In this document: piece by piece, positions 26,336 to 34,163 of the stretch
How positions within the stretch are numbered: position 1 is the first letter of the stretch
Layout: each line of letters starts with the position of its first letter
DNA from: an uncultured Clostridia bacterium
GTDB taxonomy: Bacteria; Bacillota; Clostridia; Lachnospirales; Anaerotignaceae
Direction: 5' to 3'
Assembly (NCBI GenBank): GCA_944383885.1
Contig: CALWRF010000032.1
Coordinates: 1 to 44,643 of the forward strand
DNA: 44,643 bases
Made by a program: the position numbers and the translations under genes
Notes under the pieces: generated by a model
Seen by the model: only the letters and a program-made list of their open reading frames with translations
Database searches by the model: none
What the model was told of the DNA's origin: nothing

Positions 26336-26354
26336 ACTTAAACTATAAAATCAA
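26326..26354 (-). promoter_or_regulatory. Promoter of ldhA
   Basis: Minus strand TTGATT (26349-26354), 17 bases, then TACAAT (26326-26331). This gives a leader of about 120 bases before ldhA. Confidence 0.65.
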
Positions 26355-26566
26355 CTGTGAATTTTTTGACAATATTTAACGCATATTTTGTATATTGTAT
26401 ATAAATACTGCTGAAATTATGAAATTAATGGCAAATTCAGCCCCTTTGCGGTTAGACCGCTATACCAGTATTATAATTTATTTGGTTAATATTTTTGATA
26501 AATTTATATCGTTATAATAATAAATTAGTAAAATCAGCTAATTAATTTCATATTTATTTTATGCGC

Positions 26567-26598
26567 AAAAAAAGACCAGCATTAAAACTGGTCTTTTT
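26567..26598 (-). terminator. Terminator after prs
   Basis: On the minus strand, AGACCAG and CTGGTCT form a 7-bp stem extended by A/T pairs (loop about 8), followed by TTTTTTT. It lies just after the prs stop. Confidence 0.85.
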
Positions 26599-26604
26599 AA
26601 GCTA

Positions 26605-27564
26605 TTACTCAAATAATTTTGATACAGACATACCCTCATGTATACGGTTTATAGCCTCTGCAAATATCTTAGCAACAGAAAGCACTTTAATTTTAGGTAT
26701 GCATTTATCATTAGGCAGCTTAATAGTATTAAGCACAAGAAGCTCGCTTATAGCTGATTTTTCTATCCTCTCTATAGCCGGACCTGAAAGAACCGCATGT
26801 GTGCAGCATGCATCTACCTCTATAGCGCCCCTTTCTTTAAGAGCATTAGCGGCATTTGTTATAGTGCCTGCTGTATCAATCATATCGTCTACAAGTATTA
26901 CTCTCTTGCCCTCAACATTGCCTATGATATTCATAATCTCACTCACATTGGCTTTAGGTCTTCTTTTATCAATAATAGCCAAAGGAATCTCAAGCCTTGT
27001 CGCAAAACTTCTTGTCCTGCCTACACTTCCAAGGTCAGGGGATACTGCTACAAACTCATGAATAGCATCACCGTATTTATCGTGATAATAGTTTGTAAGA
27101 AGCGGCGCACCCACAAGGTGGTCTACTGGAATATCAAAAAATCCCTGTATCTGAGCACAGTGAAGATCCATTGTAAGAACTCTGTCCGCTCCTGCTACTG
27201 TAAGAATATTAGCTACAAGCTTAGCACTGATAGGATCTCTCGCTCTTGCTTTTCTGTCCTGACGCGCATAGCCGTAATATGGAATAACAGCTGTAATTCT
27301 GCCTGCTGAAGCTCTCTTCATAGCGTCAATCATTATAAGAAGCTCCATAAGGTTGTCATTTACCGGATACGACGTTGACTGCACAATATAAACATCTGCG
27401 CCTCTGATAGTTTCATCAATTTTAACAGAAATCTCGCCATCACTGAAATGGCTTACCTCAGCCTGACCAAGTTTAAGTCCAAGGCACTGTGCCATTTCTT
27501 CGGCCAATTCCCTGTTGGCATTGCAAGAAAAGATTTTTATATTGCTTCTGCCTGAATACATCAT
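26605..27564 (-). CDS. prs: Ribose-phosphate pyrophosphokinase
   Basis: 319 residues from ATG 27564, with GGGAGG 9 bases upstream; the frame continues to 27588 without a ribosome site. It makes PRPP from ribose 5-phosphate and ATP for nucleotide, His and Trp synthesis. Signs: [31 protein letters not shown], the metal-binding [24 protein letters not shown], and the PRPP loop [13 protein letters not shown]. It follows glmU after 96 bases and probably shares its promoter. It is a class I enzyme by its sequence. Confidence 0.97.
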   Translation of the reverse strand: MMYSGRSNIKIFSCNANRELAEEMAQCLGLKLGQAEVSHFSDGEISVKIDETIRGADVYIVQSTSYPVNDNLMELLIMIDAMKRASAGRITAVIPYYGYARQDRKARARDPISAKLVANILTVAGADRVLTMDLHCAQIQGFFDIPVDHLVGAPLLTNYYHDKYGDAIHEFVAVSPDLGSVGRTRSFATRLEIPLAIIDKRRPKANVSEIMNIIGNVEGKRVILVDDMIDTAGTITNAANALKERGAIEVDACCTHAVLSGPAIERIEKSAISELLVLNTIKLPNDKCIPKIKVLSVAKIFAEAINRIHEGMSVSKLFE

Positions 27565-27660
27565 TAAAGTTATCCTCCCTACAAACATTCAATAATTAAC
27601 CACATACATGATTATGTTACACCTCGAAAGGACAAAATTCAATACTATTTGACAAAAATT

Positions 27661-29019
27661 TTATTTTTTCGTCCAGCCTTCTATATTCTGCTGGCGGTTT
27701 CTTGCTATAGCAAGGGCTTTTTCAGGCACATCTTTTGTAATTGTAGAACCGGCAGCAACATAAGAGCCTTTTTTAAGTGTTACAGGCGCAACAAGATTAG
27801 CGTTGCAGCCAATAAATACATCATCTTCTATAGTTGTCCTGAATTTTTTGTGCCCGTCGTAGTTTACAGTTATTGTACCGCAGCCGAAATTAATTCTCTC
27901 ACCAACATCGGAATCACCTATATAAGTAAGGTGAGAAACCTTTGTGCCATTGCCTATTACTGAATTTTTAACCTCTACAAAGTCTCCTATTTTTATGTTT
28001 TCGCCTATTTTTGAGTTTGGTCTTATATAAGCAAAAGGACCAACCTTTGTACCGCTGCCTACCTCGCTTTCCATAGCAACAGTGTACTGAATTGTTACAT
28101 TATCACTTAATTTCATGTCAGTAAGCCTTGTATCAGGTCCAACTTTGCAGTCTTCACCTATAACTGTTCTGCCTTCGATTACGCAGCCGGGATAAATTAT
28201 TGTATCACAGCCTATTTCTGCATCATCTGATATATATGTGCTTTCCGGCGAAATAATAGTTACGCCATTTATCATGAGCTTTTCATTAATTCTTTTCTGC
28301 ATAATCCTGTTTGCTTCTGCAAGCTGTATGCGGTTGTTCACGCCAAAAAATTCCGTCACGTCACCTATTGAAACAGCGTTAGCTTTCTCACCATTTGCAA
28401 GTATAACCTCAAGCGTGTCCGGAAGGTAATATTCGCCCTGAACATTATCGTTTGTAATAAGTTTAAGAGCTTTTTTAAGGCTTGAGCCTTTAAAGCAGTA
28501 AATGCCGGAATTAATTTCATTTACAAGCTTTTCTTCTTCTGAGGCATCTTTATGCTCCACGTTTTTAACGAAACTGCCGTTTTTATCCCTTATAATATGA
28601 CCATATCCTTCCGGATTTTCTACAACAGCTGAAATAATGGAAACACCATTATTCTCACTTCTGTGATATTCTATTAATTTCTGAAGTGTTTCAGCTTTAA
28701 TTAAAGGTGTGTCGCCATAAAGAATAAGCACATCATCGCCATCATTAATATATTTCTCAGCCTGCATAACGGCATGACCTGTACCAAGCTGTTTTTCCTG
28801 TACGGCAAATGTTACATTTTCATCTTTTAAGGCTTCCTGAACATCTTCTGCCTTATGACCTGTTACAACACATATATTTTGTGCGCCTAATTCATAAGCA
28901 GTATCTATAACGCGCTTAATCATAGGTTTGCCCATTACCTCATGCAGTACTTTAGGCATTTTGGATTTCATTCTTGTGCCCTCGCCTGCGGCAAGTATAA
29001 CAACATTTATATTTTCCAT
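27661..29019 (-). CDS. glmU: Bifunctional UDP-GlcNAc pyrophosphorylase / glucosamine-1-phosphate acetyltransferase
   Basis: 452 residues, the family norm. It makes UDP-N-acetylglucosamine for peptidoglycan. The N-terminal uridyltransferase half has VVILAAGEGTRMKSKMPKVL, QLGTGHAV, LYGDTPLI and INSGIYCF. The C-terminal left-handed beta-helix acetyltransferase half has repeated hexads (about 255-450), including GPFAYIRPNSKIG, GDFVEVKNSVIG, HLTYIGDSDVG and FGCGTITVNYDG. GGAGTG stands before ATG 29019. It is the first gene of glmU-prs. Confidence 0.97.
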   Translation of the reverse strand: MENINVVILAAGEGTRMKSKMPKVLHEVMGKPMIKRVIDTAYELGAQNICVVTGHKAEDVQEALKDENVTFAVQEKQLGTGHAVMQAEKYINDGDDVLILYGDTPLIKAETLQKLIEYHRSENNGVSIISAVVENPEGYGHIIRDKNGSFVKNVEHKDASEEEKLVNEINSGIYCFKGSSLKKALKLITNDNVQGEYYLPDTLEVILANGEKANAVSIGDVTEFFGVNNRIQLAEANRIMQKRINEKLMINGVTIISPESTYISDDAEIGCDTIIYPGCVIEGRTVIGEDCKVGPDTRLTDMKLSDNVTIQYTVAMESEVGSGTKVGPFAYIRPNSKIGENIKIGDFVEVKNSVIGNGTKVSHLTYIGDSDVGERINFGCGTITVNYDGHKKFRTTIEDDVFIGCNANLVAPVTLKKGSYVAAGSTITKDVPEKALAIARNRQQNIEGWTKK

Positions 29020-29058
29020 TTATAAACACTCCTCAAATATTTATAATCCCAGTTAAAG

Positions 29059-29087
29059 AGTATATATCATTAAAAGCAAACGGTCAA
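29059..29087 (-). promoter_or_regulatory. Promoter of glmU-prs
   Basis: Minus strand TTGACC (29082-29087) and TATACT (29059-29064), 17-base spacer, 40 bases before glmU. Confidence 0.7.
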
Positions 29088-29097
29088 ATAAATCCAC

Positions 29098-29127
29098 AAA
29101 AACCCGGATATTATTATCCGGGTTTTT
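29098..29127. terminator. Terminator of the ABC importer operon
   Basis: AAAAACCCGGATA and TATCCGGGTTTTT are 13-bp arms with a 4-base loop and a T tract. It ends the minus-strand ABC operon, just upstream of the glmU promoter. Confidence 0.9.
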
Positions 29128-29129
29128 AA

Positions 29130-29927
29130 TTAATTCAGGAGCATTCTGTCATTGTCCACATTTTGTCCGCCGCTGGCTTTTTCAAACATTTTAAGCAAAT
29201 CGGCAACCTGCAGATATTTTTTATCTTCTTCACAAACATCAATAAGCACATTGCCCTTATGCATCATAATAAGCCTGTTGCCAAGCTTAATGGCATCTCT
29301 CATGTTATGGGTAACCATAAGAGCAGTCAGCTTGTCTTCCGCAATTATTTTTTCAGTAAGCTCAAGAACTTTTTTGGCAGTCTTAGGGTCAAGAGCCGCT
29401 GTATGCTCATCAAGAAGCAGCAGCTGCGGTTTAGTCATTGTAGCCATAAGAAGAGTTATAGCCTGTCTTTGACCGCCGGATAGAAGCCCTGTTTTAGTGC
29501 TCATGCGGTTTTCAAGACCCAAGTCAAGCATTTCAAGGTATTCCCTGAATTTAGATTTTTCCTCTCTTGTTATGCCTTTATGAAGTCCTCTTTTCTTTCC
29601 GCGCCTTAAAGCCATGGCAAGATTTTCTTCTATGCTCATATTTGTGGCAGTGCCCATTCTCGGGTCCTGAAATACCCTGCCTATATATTTTGCTCTTTTA
29701 TGTTCAGGCAGCTTTGTTACATCGTTTCCGTCTATTTCTATATAACCGTCGTCTATAAAAAATAAACCTGCAATTGCGTTAAGTGTTGTAGATTTTCCGG
29801 CGCCGTTGCCGCCGATAACAGTTATAAAATCTCCAGGATTCATTGTAAAGCTAACTTTGTCAAGGGCTACTTTTTCATTAGCAGTGCCTTTTCCGAATAC
29901 TTTTCTCACGTTTTGGAGCTTAAGCAT
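29130..29927 (-). CDS. ABC transporter ATP-binding protein
   Basis: 265 residues from ATG 29927, with AAGGAGGG 9 bases upstream. The longer frame to 29957 reads through the permease end. Walker A GGNGAGKST, Q-loop VFQDPRMGTATN, signature LLSGGQRQAI, Walker B LLLLDEHTAALD and the switch His in MVTHNMRD are all intact. It is an energising subunit of the COG1101 type that goes with permease and lipoprotein in COG2984/COG4120-like importers. Its start overlaps the permease stop by 8 bases, so the two are coupled. The substrate is unknown. Confidence 0.93.
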   Translation of the reverse strand: MLKLQNVRKVFGKGTANEKVALDKVSFTMNPGDFITVIGGNGAGKSTTLNAIAGLFFIDDGYIEIDGNDVTKLPEHKRAKYIGRVFQDPRMGTATNMSIEENLAMALRRGKKRGLHKGITREEKSKFREYLEMLDLGLENRMSTKTGLLSGGQRQAITLLMATMTKPQLLLLDEHTAALDPKTAKKVLELTEKIIAEDKLTALMVTHNMRDAIKLGNRLIMMHKGNVLIDVCEEDKKYLQVADLLKMFEKASGGQNVDNDRMLLN

Positions 29928-30840
29928 TAACTTCGCCCTCCTTTTGTTTATTGCCATGAATTTTTTCTACAAAATTATAAAGCTTTTCTTTAATAAGCGG
30001 TAATGAAAGGCATACAGCCAAGAGCACCGATGAAAGAAGTTTAAGGTCTGTAGGGACAAGACCTTTTGAAAGCACAAAAGCTATTATAATCCTGTAAAGT
30101 ATAGAGCCAAGAACTACGGCAAAAAGGCTTCTAAGTATTGATGAATGACCAAAAAGTACTTCACCTATAATAACTGACGCAAGACCTATAACGATTGTTC
30201 CGGTACCCATGCCAACATCAGCATAACCGTTGTACTGAGCCATTATACCGCCTGAAAGAGCTATTAAACCATTGCTTATTACAAGACCCAGGATAACCAT
30301 GGAATTTGTATTAACACCTAATGCCCTAATCATGGCAGAGTTATCGCCGGTTGCCCTTATTGCAAAACCTTTTTCAGTTCCAAAAAACCACCATAAAATA
30401 GCTATTACCACAAGTACGGAAATTATTCCGACAATTAAAACAGCTGTTGAGGTTTCTATTCCCCTGTCAGACAAAACAGAAATAACTGTGTCCTGTTTTA
30501 AAAGAGGCAGATTGGCTTTGCCCATTATCCTGAGGTTTACCGAATATAATCCTGTCATTGAAAGTATGCCGCTTAAAAGAGAAGGAATTTTAAGCTTTGT
30601 ATTTAAAAATCCTGTAACAAATCCCGCCGCCATGCCGGCTATCATTGAAACAAAAGTAGCCACAAAGGGATTATATCCGCTTAGTATCATCTGCGCAGCA
30701 ACCGCTGCGCCTAAAGGATAGCTTCCTTCTGTTGTTAAATCGGCGTAATCTAAAATTTTATATGTAATATAAACTCCTATTGCAAGTATTGACCATAGAA
30801 GGCCTTGGGACACCGCACCCATTAATATACTTAAACGCAT
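29920..30840 (-). CDS. ABC transporter permease
   Basis: 306 residues, about eight hydrophobic segments, no soluble domain. It is of the COG4120 permease type that pairs with the ATPase and binding protein on either side, as shown by the shared order. Recognisable parts: the N-terminal MGAVSQGLLWSILAIGVYI; DYADLTTEGSYPLGAAVAA; RATGDNSAMIRALGVNTN. The start ATG 30840 has GGGTGA 7 bases upstream. A hairpin (30880-30911) lies between it and the binding-protein gene. Members of this group are predicted to import tryptophan or similar compounds, but no T-box is present here, so the substrate is left open. Confidence 0.88.
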   Translation of the reverse strand: MRLSILMGAVSQGLLWSILAIGVYITYKILDYADLTTEGSYPLGAAVAAQMILSGYNPFVATFVSMIAGMAAGFVTGFLNTKLKIPSLLSGILSMTGLYSVNLRIMGKANLPLLKQDTVISVLSDRGIETSTAVLIVGIISVLVVIAILWWFFGTEKGFAIRATGDNSAMIRALGVNTNSMVILGLVISNGLIALSGGIMAQYNGYADVGMGTGTIVIGLASVIIGEVLFGHSSILRSLFAVVLGSILYRIIIAFVLSKGLVPTDLKLLSSVLLAVCLSLPLIKEKLYNFVEKIHGNKQKEGEVNA

Positions 30841-30879
30841 TTGTATTCACCCATTCACTATTAATACTTTTAAATATAA

Positions 30880-30911
30880 CTTATGCCGAACTTTAACAGT
30901 TCGGCCATAAG
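30880..30911 (-). terminator. Intercistronic hairpin between binding protein and permease genes
   Basis: CTTATGCCGAACT (30880-30892) and AGTTCGGCCATAAG (30898-30911) form a 13-bp stem with one bulged base and a 5-base loop. There is no long T tract, so it is probably a 3'-end stabiliser or leaky terminator that keeps the lipoprotein more abundant than the membrane parts. Confidence 0.55.
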
Positions 30912-30942
30912 TCTAACACATCATTATTTAGTATGTTTTTTA

Positions 30943-31998
30943 TCAGTTTTCAATAACTTCTCCATCTTGGACTATAATGTTTGCCCTGTCAATAATTGAC
31001 TGCGGGAATTCATAGCCTATAGCAGCAGCTTCATCAAGGTTAATGCATACATTAGCATCTTCAAGACCTTCTATAGGCATTTCAGCAACATTAGCTCCGT
31101 CTTTTAATATGCGAACTGCCATTTCACCTGTTTGGCAGCCAAGTTTATAGTAATCAATACCTACTGTTGCAAGTCCGCCGTTTTGAACCATTCCGCTTTC
31201 GCCGCAAATAGTAGGAACCTTATACTGTTCCGCTACTTTAGCAACTGTTGCCATAGCTGAAGCAAAAGTATTATCTGTTGGTATATAAATAGCGTCAACA
31301 TCAGAAGCAATGGACTCCATAACCTGAGCAATATCGTTTGTGTTTGTAACAGTTGCTGTCTTGCATTCAAGACCAAGAGCCTGAGCTGCTTCTTCTGCCA
31401 TCTGAGCCTGGATTTCTGAGTTTACCTCGCTTGAGTTATAAAGTATGCCAAGTGTTTTAGCATCAGGAAGCATTTCTTTAAGAAGGTCAAGCTGTTTATC
31501 AACAGGGTTAAGGTCTGTTGTACCGGAAACATTTCCTCCCGGGGCATCGTTGCTTTCTACAAGCTGAGCAGCCTCATAATCGGTAATCGCAGTACCAAGT
31601 ATAGGTATTTCACTTGTTTCAGCCGCAACTGACTGGGCAGCACCGGTAGCTATAGCCAAAATAAGGTCGTCGCCTTCCTGAACAAATCTCTGGCTTATAG
31701 TTTTAAGGTTTGACTGGTCATTCTGAGCATTTTGATAATCAATTACAATGTTTTCCCCGTCAACATATCCATTATCTTTCAACGTCTGTATAAAGCCTTC
31801 TCTCGCTGAATCAAGGGCATCATGCTCTAAAAGCTGAATAATACCAATTTTAATAACACCATTTGACGCTGTTTCGCCGGAAGCGGAAGCTGAACCGGAG
31901 GCAGAAGACTCACCGGAAGAACTTGAGCAGCCAGCCATAGCGCATGCCATTACAAATGCCAAAGCCGCTGAAGCGGCAATTTTAAACTTTTTTACCAT
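30943..31998 (-). CDS. ABC transporter substrate-binding lipoprotein
   Basis: 352 residues from ATG 31998, with GGGGAG about 8 bases upstream; a longer frame to 32016 lacks one. It has a lipoprotein signal with lipobox AMAGC (Cys at ~24), then a Ser/Ala-rich linker, so it is anchored outside the membrane. The body has the fold and motifs of the COG2984 substrate-binding family: IKIGIIQLLEHDALDSAREG, NGYVDGENIVIDYQNA, QRFVQEGDDLILAIATGAAQ, VSGTTDL and YIPTDNTFAS. It is the first gene of a three-gene importer. The ligand is unknown; relatives are linked to aromatic amino acids or nucleosides. Confidence 0.9.
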   Translation of the reverse strand: MVKKFKIAASAALAFVMACAMAGCSSSSGESSASGSASASGETASNGVIKIGIIQLLEHDALDSAREGFIQTLKDNGYVDGENIVIDYQNAQNDQSNLKTISQRFVQEGDDLILAIATGAAQSVAAETSEIPILGTAITDYEAAQLVESNDAPGGNVSGTTDLNPVDKQLDLLKEMLPDAKTLGILYNSSEVNSEIQAQMAEEAAQALGLECKTATVTNTNDIAQVMESIASDVDAIYIPTDNTFASAMATVAKVAEQYKVPTICGESGMVQNGGLATVGIDYYKLGCQTGEMAVRILKDGANVAEMPIEGLEDANVCINLDEAAAIGYEFPQSIIDRANIIVQDGEVIEN

Positions 31999-32047
31999 AA
32001 TATTTACTCCCCTCACTTAAATTCATATCATCTGTTGCTTAGAAGTA

Positions 32048-32076
32048 ATAATAATACTTTTTCAATTTATTGTCAA
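32048..32076 (-). promoter_or_regulatory. Promoter of the ABC importer operon
   Basis: Minus strand TTGACA (32071-32076) and TATTAT (32048-32053) with a 17-base spacer. A second TATTAT register exists 3 bases upstream. Confidence 0.65.
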
Positions 32077-32280
32077 TCTATTATGTCTTTTTAAAGCGTT
32101 TAACTGCAAAAATTTAAAGCGATAAAGCAACGCTGAATTTTGTGTACTTTTATACCTTATAAAAGCAGTGCTCTTATTTATATTATTTATTAAAAATAAT
32201 ACAAAATAATAAAATTTAGTGCATAAGTGTTTACCTTTTTTTTAAAATAATATAAAATAGCTTTGAAGGGAGTGAATGCT

Positions 32281-32799
32281 ATGGACAGACTGACTATTGT
32301 AAAAGGCGATATTGTAAAAGCTAAGACAGACGCTATAGTCAATGCGGCTAATACATCTCTTTTGGGCGGCGGCGGAGTTGACGGCGCCATCCATAAAGCG
32401 GCAGGTCCTATGCTTCTTGAAGAATGCAAAAAATTTAACGGCTGCCCTACGGGAGAGGCACGTATAACACCGGGATTCAAATTAAGCGCAAAATATGTTA
32501 TACATACTCCGGGACCAATATGGCGCGGAGGCAATAAAGGCGAGCCGGCTCTTTTGGCAAACTGCTACAGGAACTCTTTAAAACTGGCTTATGAAAACGG
32601 TATACGTTCAATAGCTTTTCCTTCCATTAGCACCGGGGTATACAGGTTTCCGGTTGATGAAGCTGCTAAAATAGCTATTAGGGAAATTTCGGCTTTTCTT
32701 GCCGAACACAGTGATTTTGAAAAAGTTACCATTGTCTGCTTTGACGAAGTAACTCAGAAAGCTTATAAAACCGCCTTAAAACAATACAACACTCAGTAA
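32281..32799 (+). CDS. Macro-domain ADP-ribose hydrolase
   Basis: 172 residues, essentially one macro domain. ATG 32281 is set by AAGGGAG at 32265-32271; TTG 32263 overlaps that site. Family signs of the MacroD/YmdB type: DAIVNAANTSLLGGGGVDGAIH with the ADP-ribose-binding loop, GEARITPGFKL, VIHTPGPIWRGG, and AFPSISTGVYRFPVDEAA. Such enzymes remove O-acetyl-ADP-ribose or mono-ADP-ribose from Asp/Glu. It is a single gene with its own terminator; no ADP-ribosyltransferase or NAD-linked partner is next to it. Confidence 0.93.
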   Translation: MDRLTIVKGDIVKAKTDAIVNAANTSLLGGGGVDGAIHKAAGPMLLEECKKFNGCPTGEARITPGFKLSAKYVIHTPGPIWRGGNKGEPALLANCYRNSLKLAYENGIRSIAFPSISTGVYRFPVDEAAKIAIREISAFLAEHSDFEKVTIVCFDEVTQKAYKTALKQYNTQ

Positions 32800-32804
32800 A
32801 ATTA

Positions 32805-32836
32805 AAGTCCTTTGCCAAAAACAAAGGACTTTTTTA
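32805..32836 (+). terminator. Terminator of the macro-domain gene
   Basis: AAGTCCTTTG (32805-32814) and CAAAGGACTT (32822-32831) with a 7-base loop, followed by a T run. Confidence 0.9.
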
Positions 32837-33079
32837 TTTTATAATCCATGCAGTTAGTTTTAAATATGCTTTATATTTGCTGTTGTAATTGCTTTTTACA
32901 AACGCACTGTTTTTTGTAAGAAAATATTTTTAACACTTATTTACAACCGGCTTTAAATTCAAAATTGACAGCAATCAATGATTTTTAAGCTCAAATTTTT
33001 AAACACATAAAATATAGTTCATTATGTCATAATTAAATTATGTAAACACTCTTATCAATATTTGTTAACAAAAAATAAG

Positions 33080-33161
33080 TTATACAGGTTTTTAATTATA
33101 CTTCTGCACATAAAAAACCTTTTAAAATCAGTTATACACCGACTTATCCACTTTATCCACA
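33080..33161 (+). promoter_or_regulatory. Cluster of DnaA-box-like 9-mers
   Basis: Compared with TTATNCACA: TTATACAGG (33080-33088), TTATACACC (33132-33140), TTATCCACT (33144-33152) and a perfect TTATCCACA (33153-33161). All are on the same strand; the last two are directly adjacent. A DnaA-binding control or titration site is possible. The gene dnaA is not in the window, so this is not called an origin. Confidence 0.4.
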
Positions 33162-33318
33162 ATTATGTTGGTATTTTTATTAACATAAATTTAATTAAAA
33201 ATGTAAACAACAGCTTTTTCATAAAAACCGCTTTTTTTATAATTTACTTCATCTGCTATAAACCATTTTATACTTAAATAAATTATTTAATCGAATTAGA
33301 AATTTTATACTCATTAAA

Positions 33319-33347
33319 AAAGGAATTTTAAAATAAACGTCGAATAA
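33319..33347 (+). promoter_or_regulatory. Sigma-H-type promoter of hpf
   Basis: AAAGGAATT (33319-33327) fits RNAGGAWWW, and GTCGAATAA (33339-33347) fits RNNGAATWW, with an 11-base spacer. Sigma-H controls transition-phase genes, and hpf (yvyD) of Bacillus subtilis is known to be under sigma-H and sigma-B. Matches are by eye. Confidence 0.6.
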
Positions 33348-33406
33348 GTATTTATAAGAAAAGTGTAAACTTTTCCTGCAGCAATAATTGAAAGGAGCTG
33401 TTATTT

Positions 33407-33934
33407 ATGACATATCTCATTAGAGGAAAGAACTTTGACATCGGCGATAGAACAAAAGAAAAAATTGAGGCGGTAATATCCAGAATTGAAAAAATTATGC
33501 CTCCTGACTCTTTCGTTAACGTAGCTGTAAACAGAAGTAAACTTACCTATAAAACAGATATAACCCTTAAAAGCGGTAAATTAATTGTCCGTTCAGAAAA
33601 AGAAGACGAGGACATGATGGTTTCAGTTGATAAAGCTGTTGAAAACCTTGAAAAACAGCTTTTAAAAGCTAAAGGAAGAAAAGTAGCTAAAAGGAAAATT
33701 GTTGAAACAAATAATATTGAAACAGAAAGTGAAGCTTTGCACGATGAAAGCTCCCCTATTATAGAGAGAAACAAAAAATTTGAAGTTCTCCCTATGGATA
33801 CAGAAGAAGCTGTTATGCAGATGGAACTTCTTGGACACGACTTTTTCGTTTTCCTTAATACATCAACAGAAACAATAAATGTTGTTTACAAGCGCAAAAA
33901 CGGCAATTACGGTTTAATAGAGCCGGAGATTTAA
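33407..33934 (+). CDS. hpf: Ribosome hibernation promoting factor, long form
   Basis: 175 residues: an N-terminal HPF/YfiA domain (about 1-98), a charged linker, and a C-terminal dimerisation domain (about 120-175). That makes it the long form, which joins two 70S ribosomes into an inactive 100S particle. Signs: MTYLIRGKNFDIGDRTKEKI at the start, VNVAVNRSKLTYKTDIT, and DTEEAVMQMELLGHDFFVF with NVVYKRKNGNYGLIEP at the end. The ribosome site is AAAGGAG. A sigma-H-type promoter stands about 60 bases upstream, and a terminator follows at 33967. Confidence 0.95.
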   Translation: MTYLIRGKNFDIGDRTKEKIEAVISRIEKIMPPDSFVNVAVNRSKLTYKTDITLKSGKLIVRSEKEDEDMMVSVDKAVENLEKQLLKAKGRKVAKRKIVETNNIETESEALHDESSPIIERNKKFEVLPMDTEEAVMQMELLGHDFFVFLNTSTETINVVYKRKNGNYGLIEPEI

Positions 33935-33966
33935 TTATCAATTAGATTACTTAAAACATTATGATA

Positions 33967-33997
33967 CAAAAAGGGCGGTTTGTTCCGTCCTTTTTTA
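33967..33997 (+). terminator. Terminator of hpf
   Basis: AAAAAGGGCGG and CCGTCCTTTTTT (one G·U) with a 6-base loop and a T tract. Confidence 0.85.
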
Positions 33998-34037
33998 TTA
34001 TGTGTAAAATAAAATTAAGAATATAAATTAAATATTA

Positions 34038-34065
34038 TTGAAATTTTTTAATTAAATGATATACT
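34038..34065 (+). promoter_or_regulatory. Promoter of cfa
   Basis: TTGAAA (34038-34043) and TATACT (34060-34065) with a 16-base spacer, about 100 bases before the gene. Confidence 0.55.
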
Positions 34066-34163
34066 ATTTGATAATTAAAAAACAATATTACAGATATATA
34101 AGTATATTTGCAGTTAATATTGCTAACACTTTCTATGTCAAAAAGCTCAGGAGGCACTAAAAA

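Larger units (their letters stand above)
26197..26566. other. Spacer upstream of ldhA with promoter and redox operator
   Basis: No gene. It contains the ldhA promoter (26326-26354), a Rex-like 18-mer (26318-26335) and, at its right end, the prs terminator. The rest is A+T-rich without recognisable structure. Confidence 0.6.
32837..33406. other. Spacer upstream of hpf with DnaA-box cluster and sigma-H-like promoter
   Basis: 570 bases without a believable gene. It holds four DnaA-box-like 9-mers (33080-33161), the palindrome TTGTTAACAA at 33062-33071, and a sigma-H-type promoter at 33319-33347. Confidence 0.6.

Noticed and set aside
33080..33161. Chromosomal origin
   Set aside because: DnaA boxes are present, but there is no dnaA, dnaN or rpmH and no clear unwinding element; called only a DnaA-box cluster.
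33059..33277. Plus-strand frame of 71 codons in the spacer before hpf
   Set aside because: A+T-driven frame across DnaA boxes; no ribosome site.
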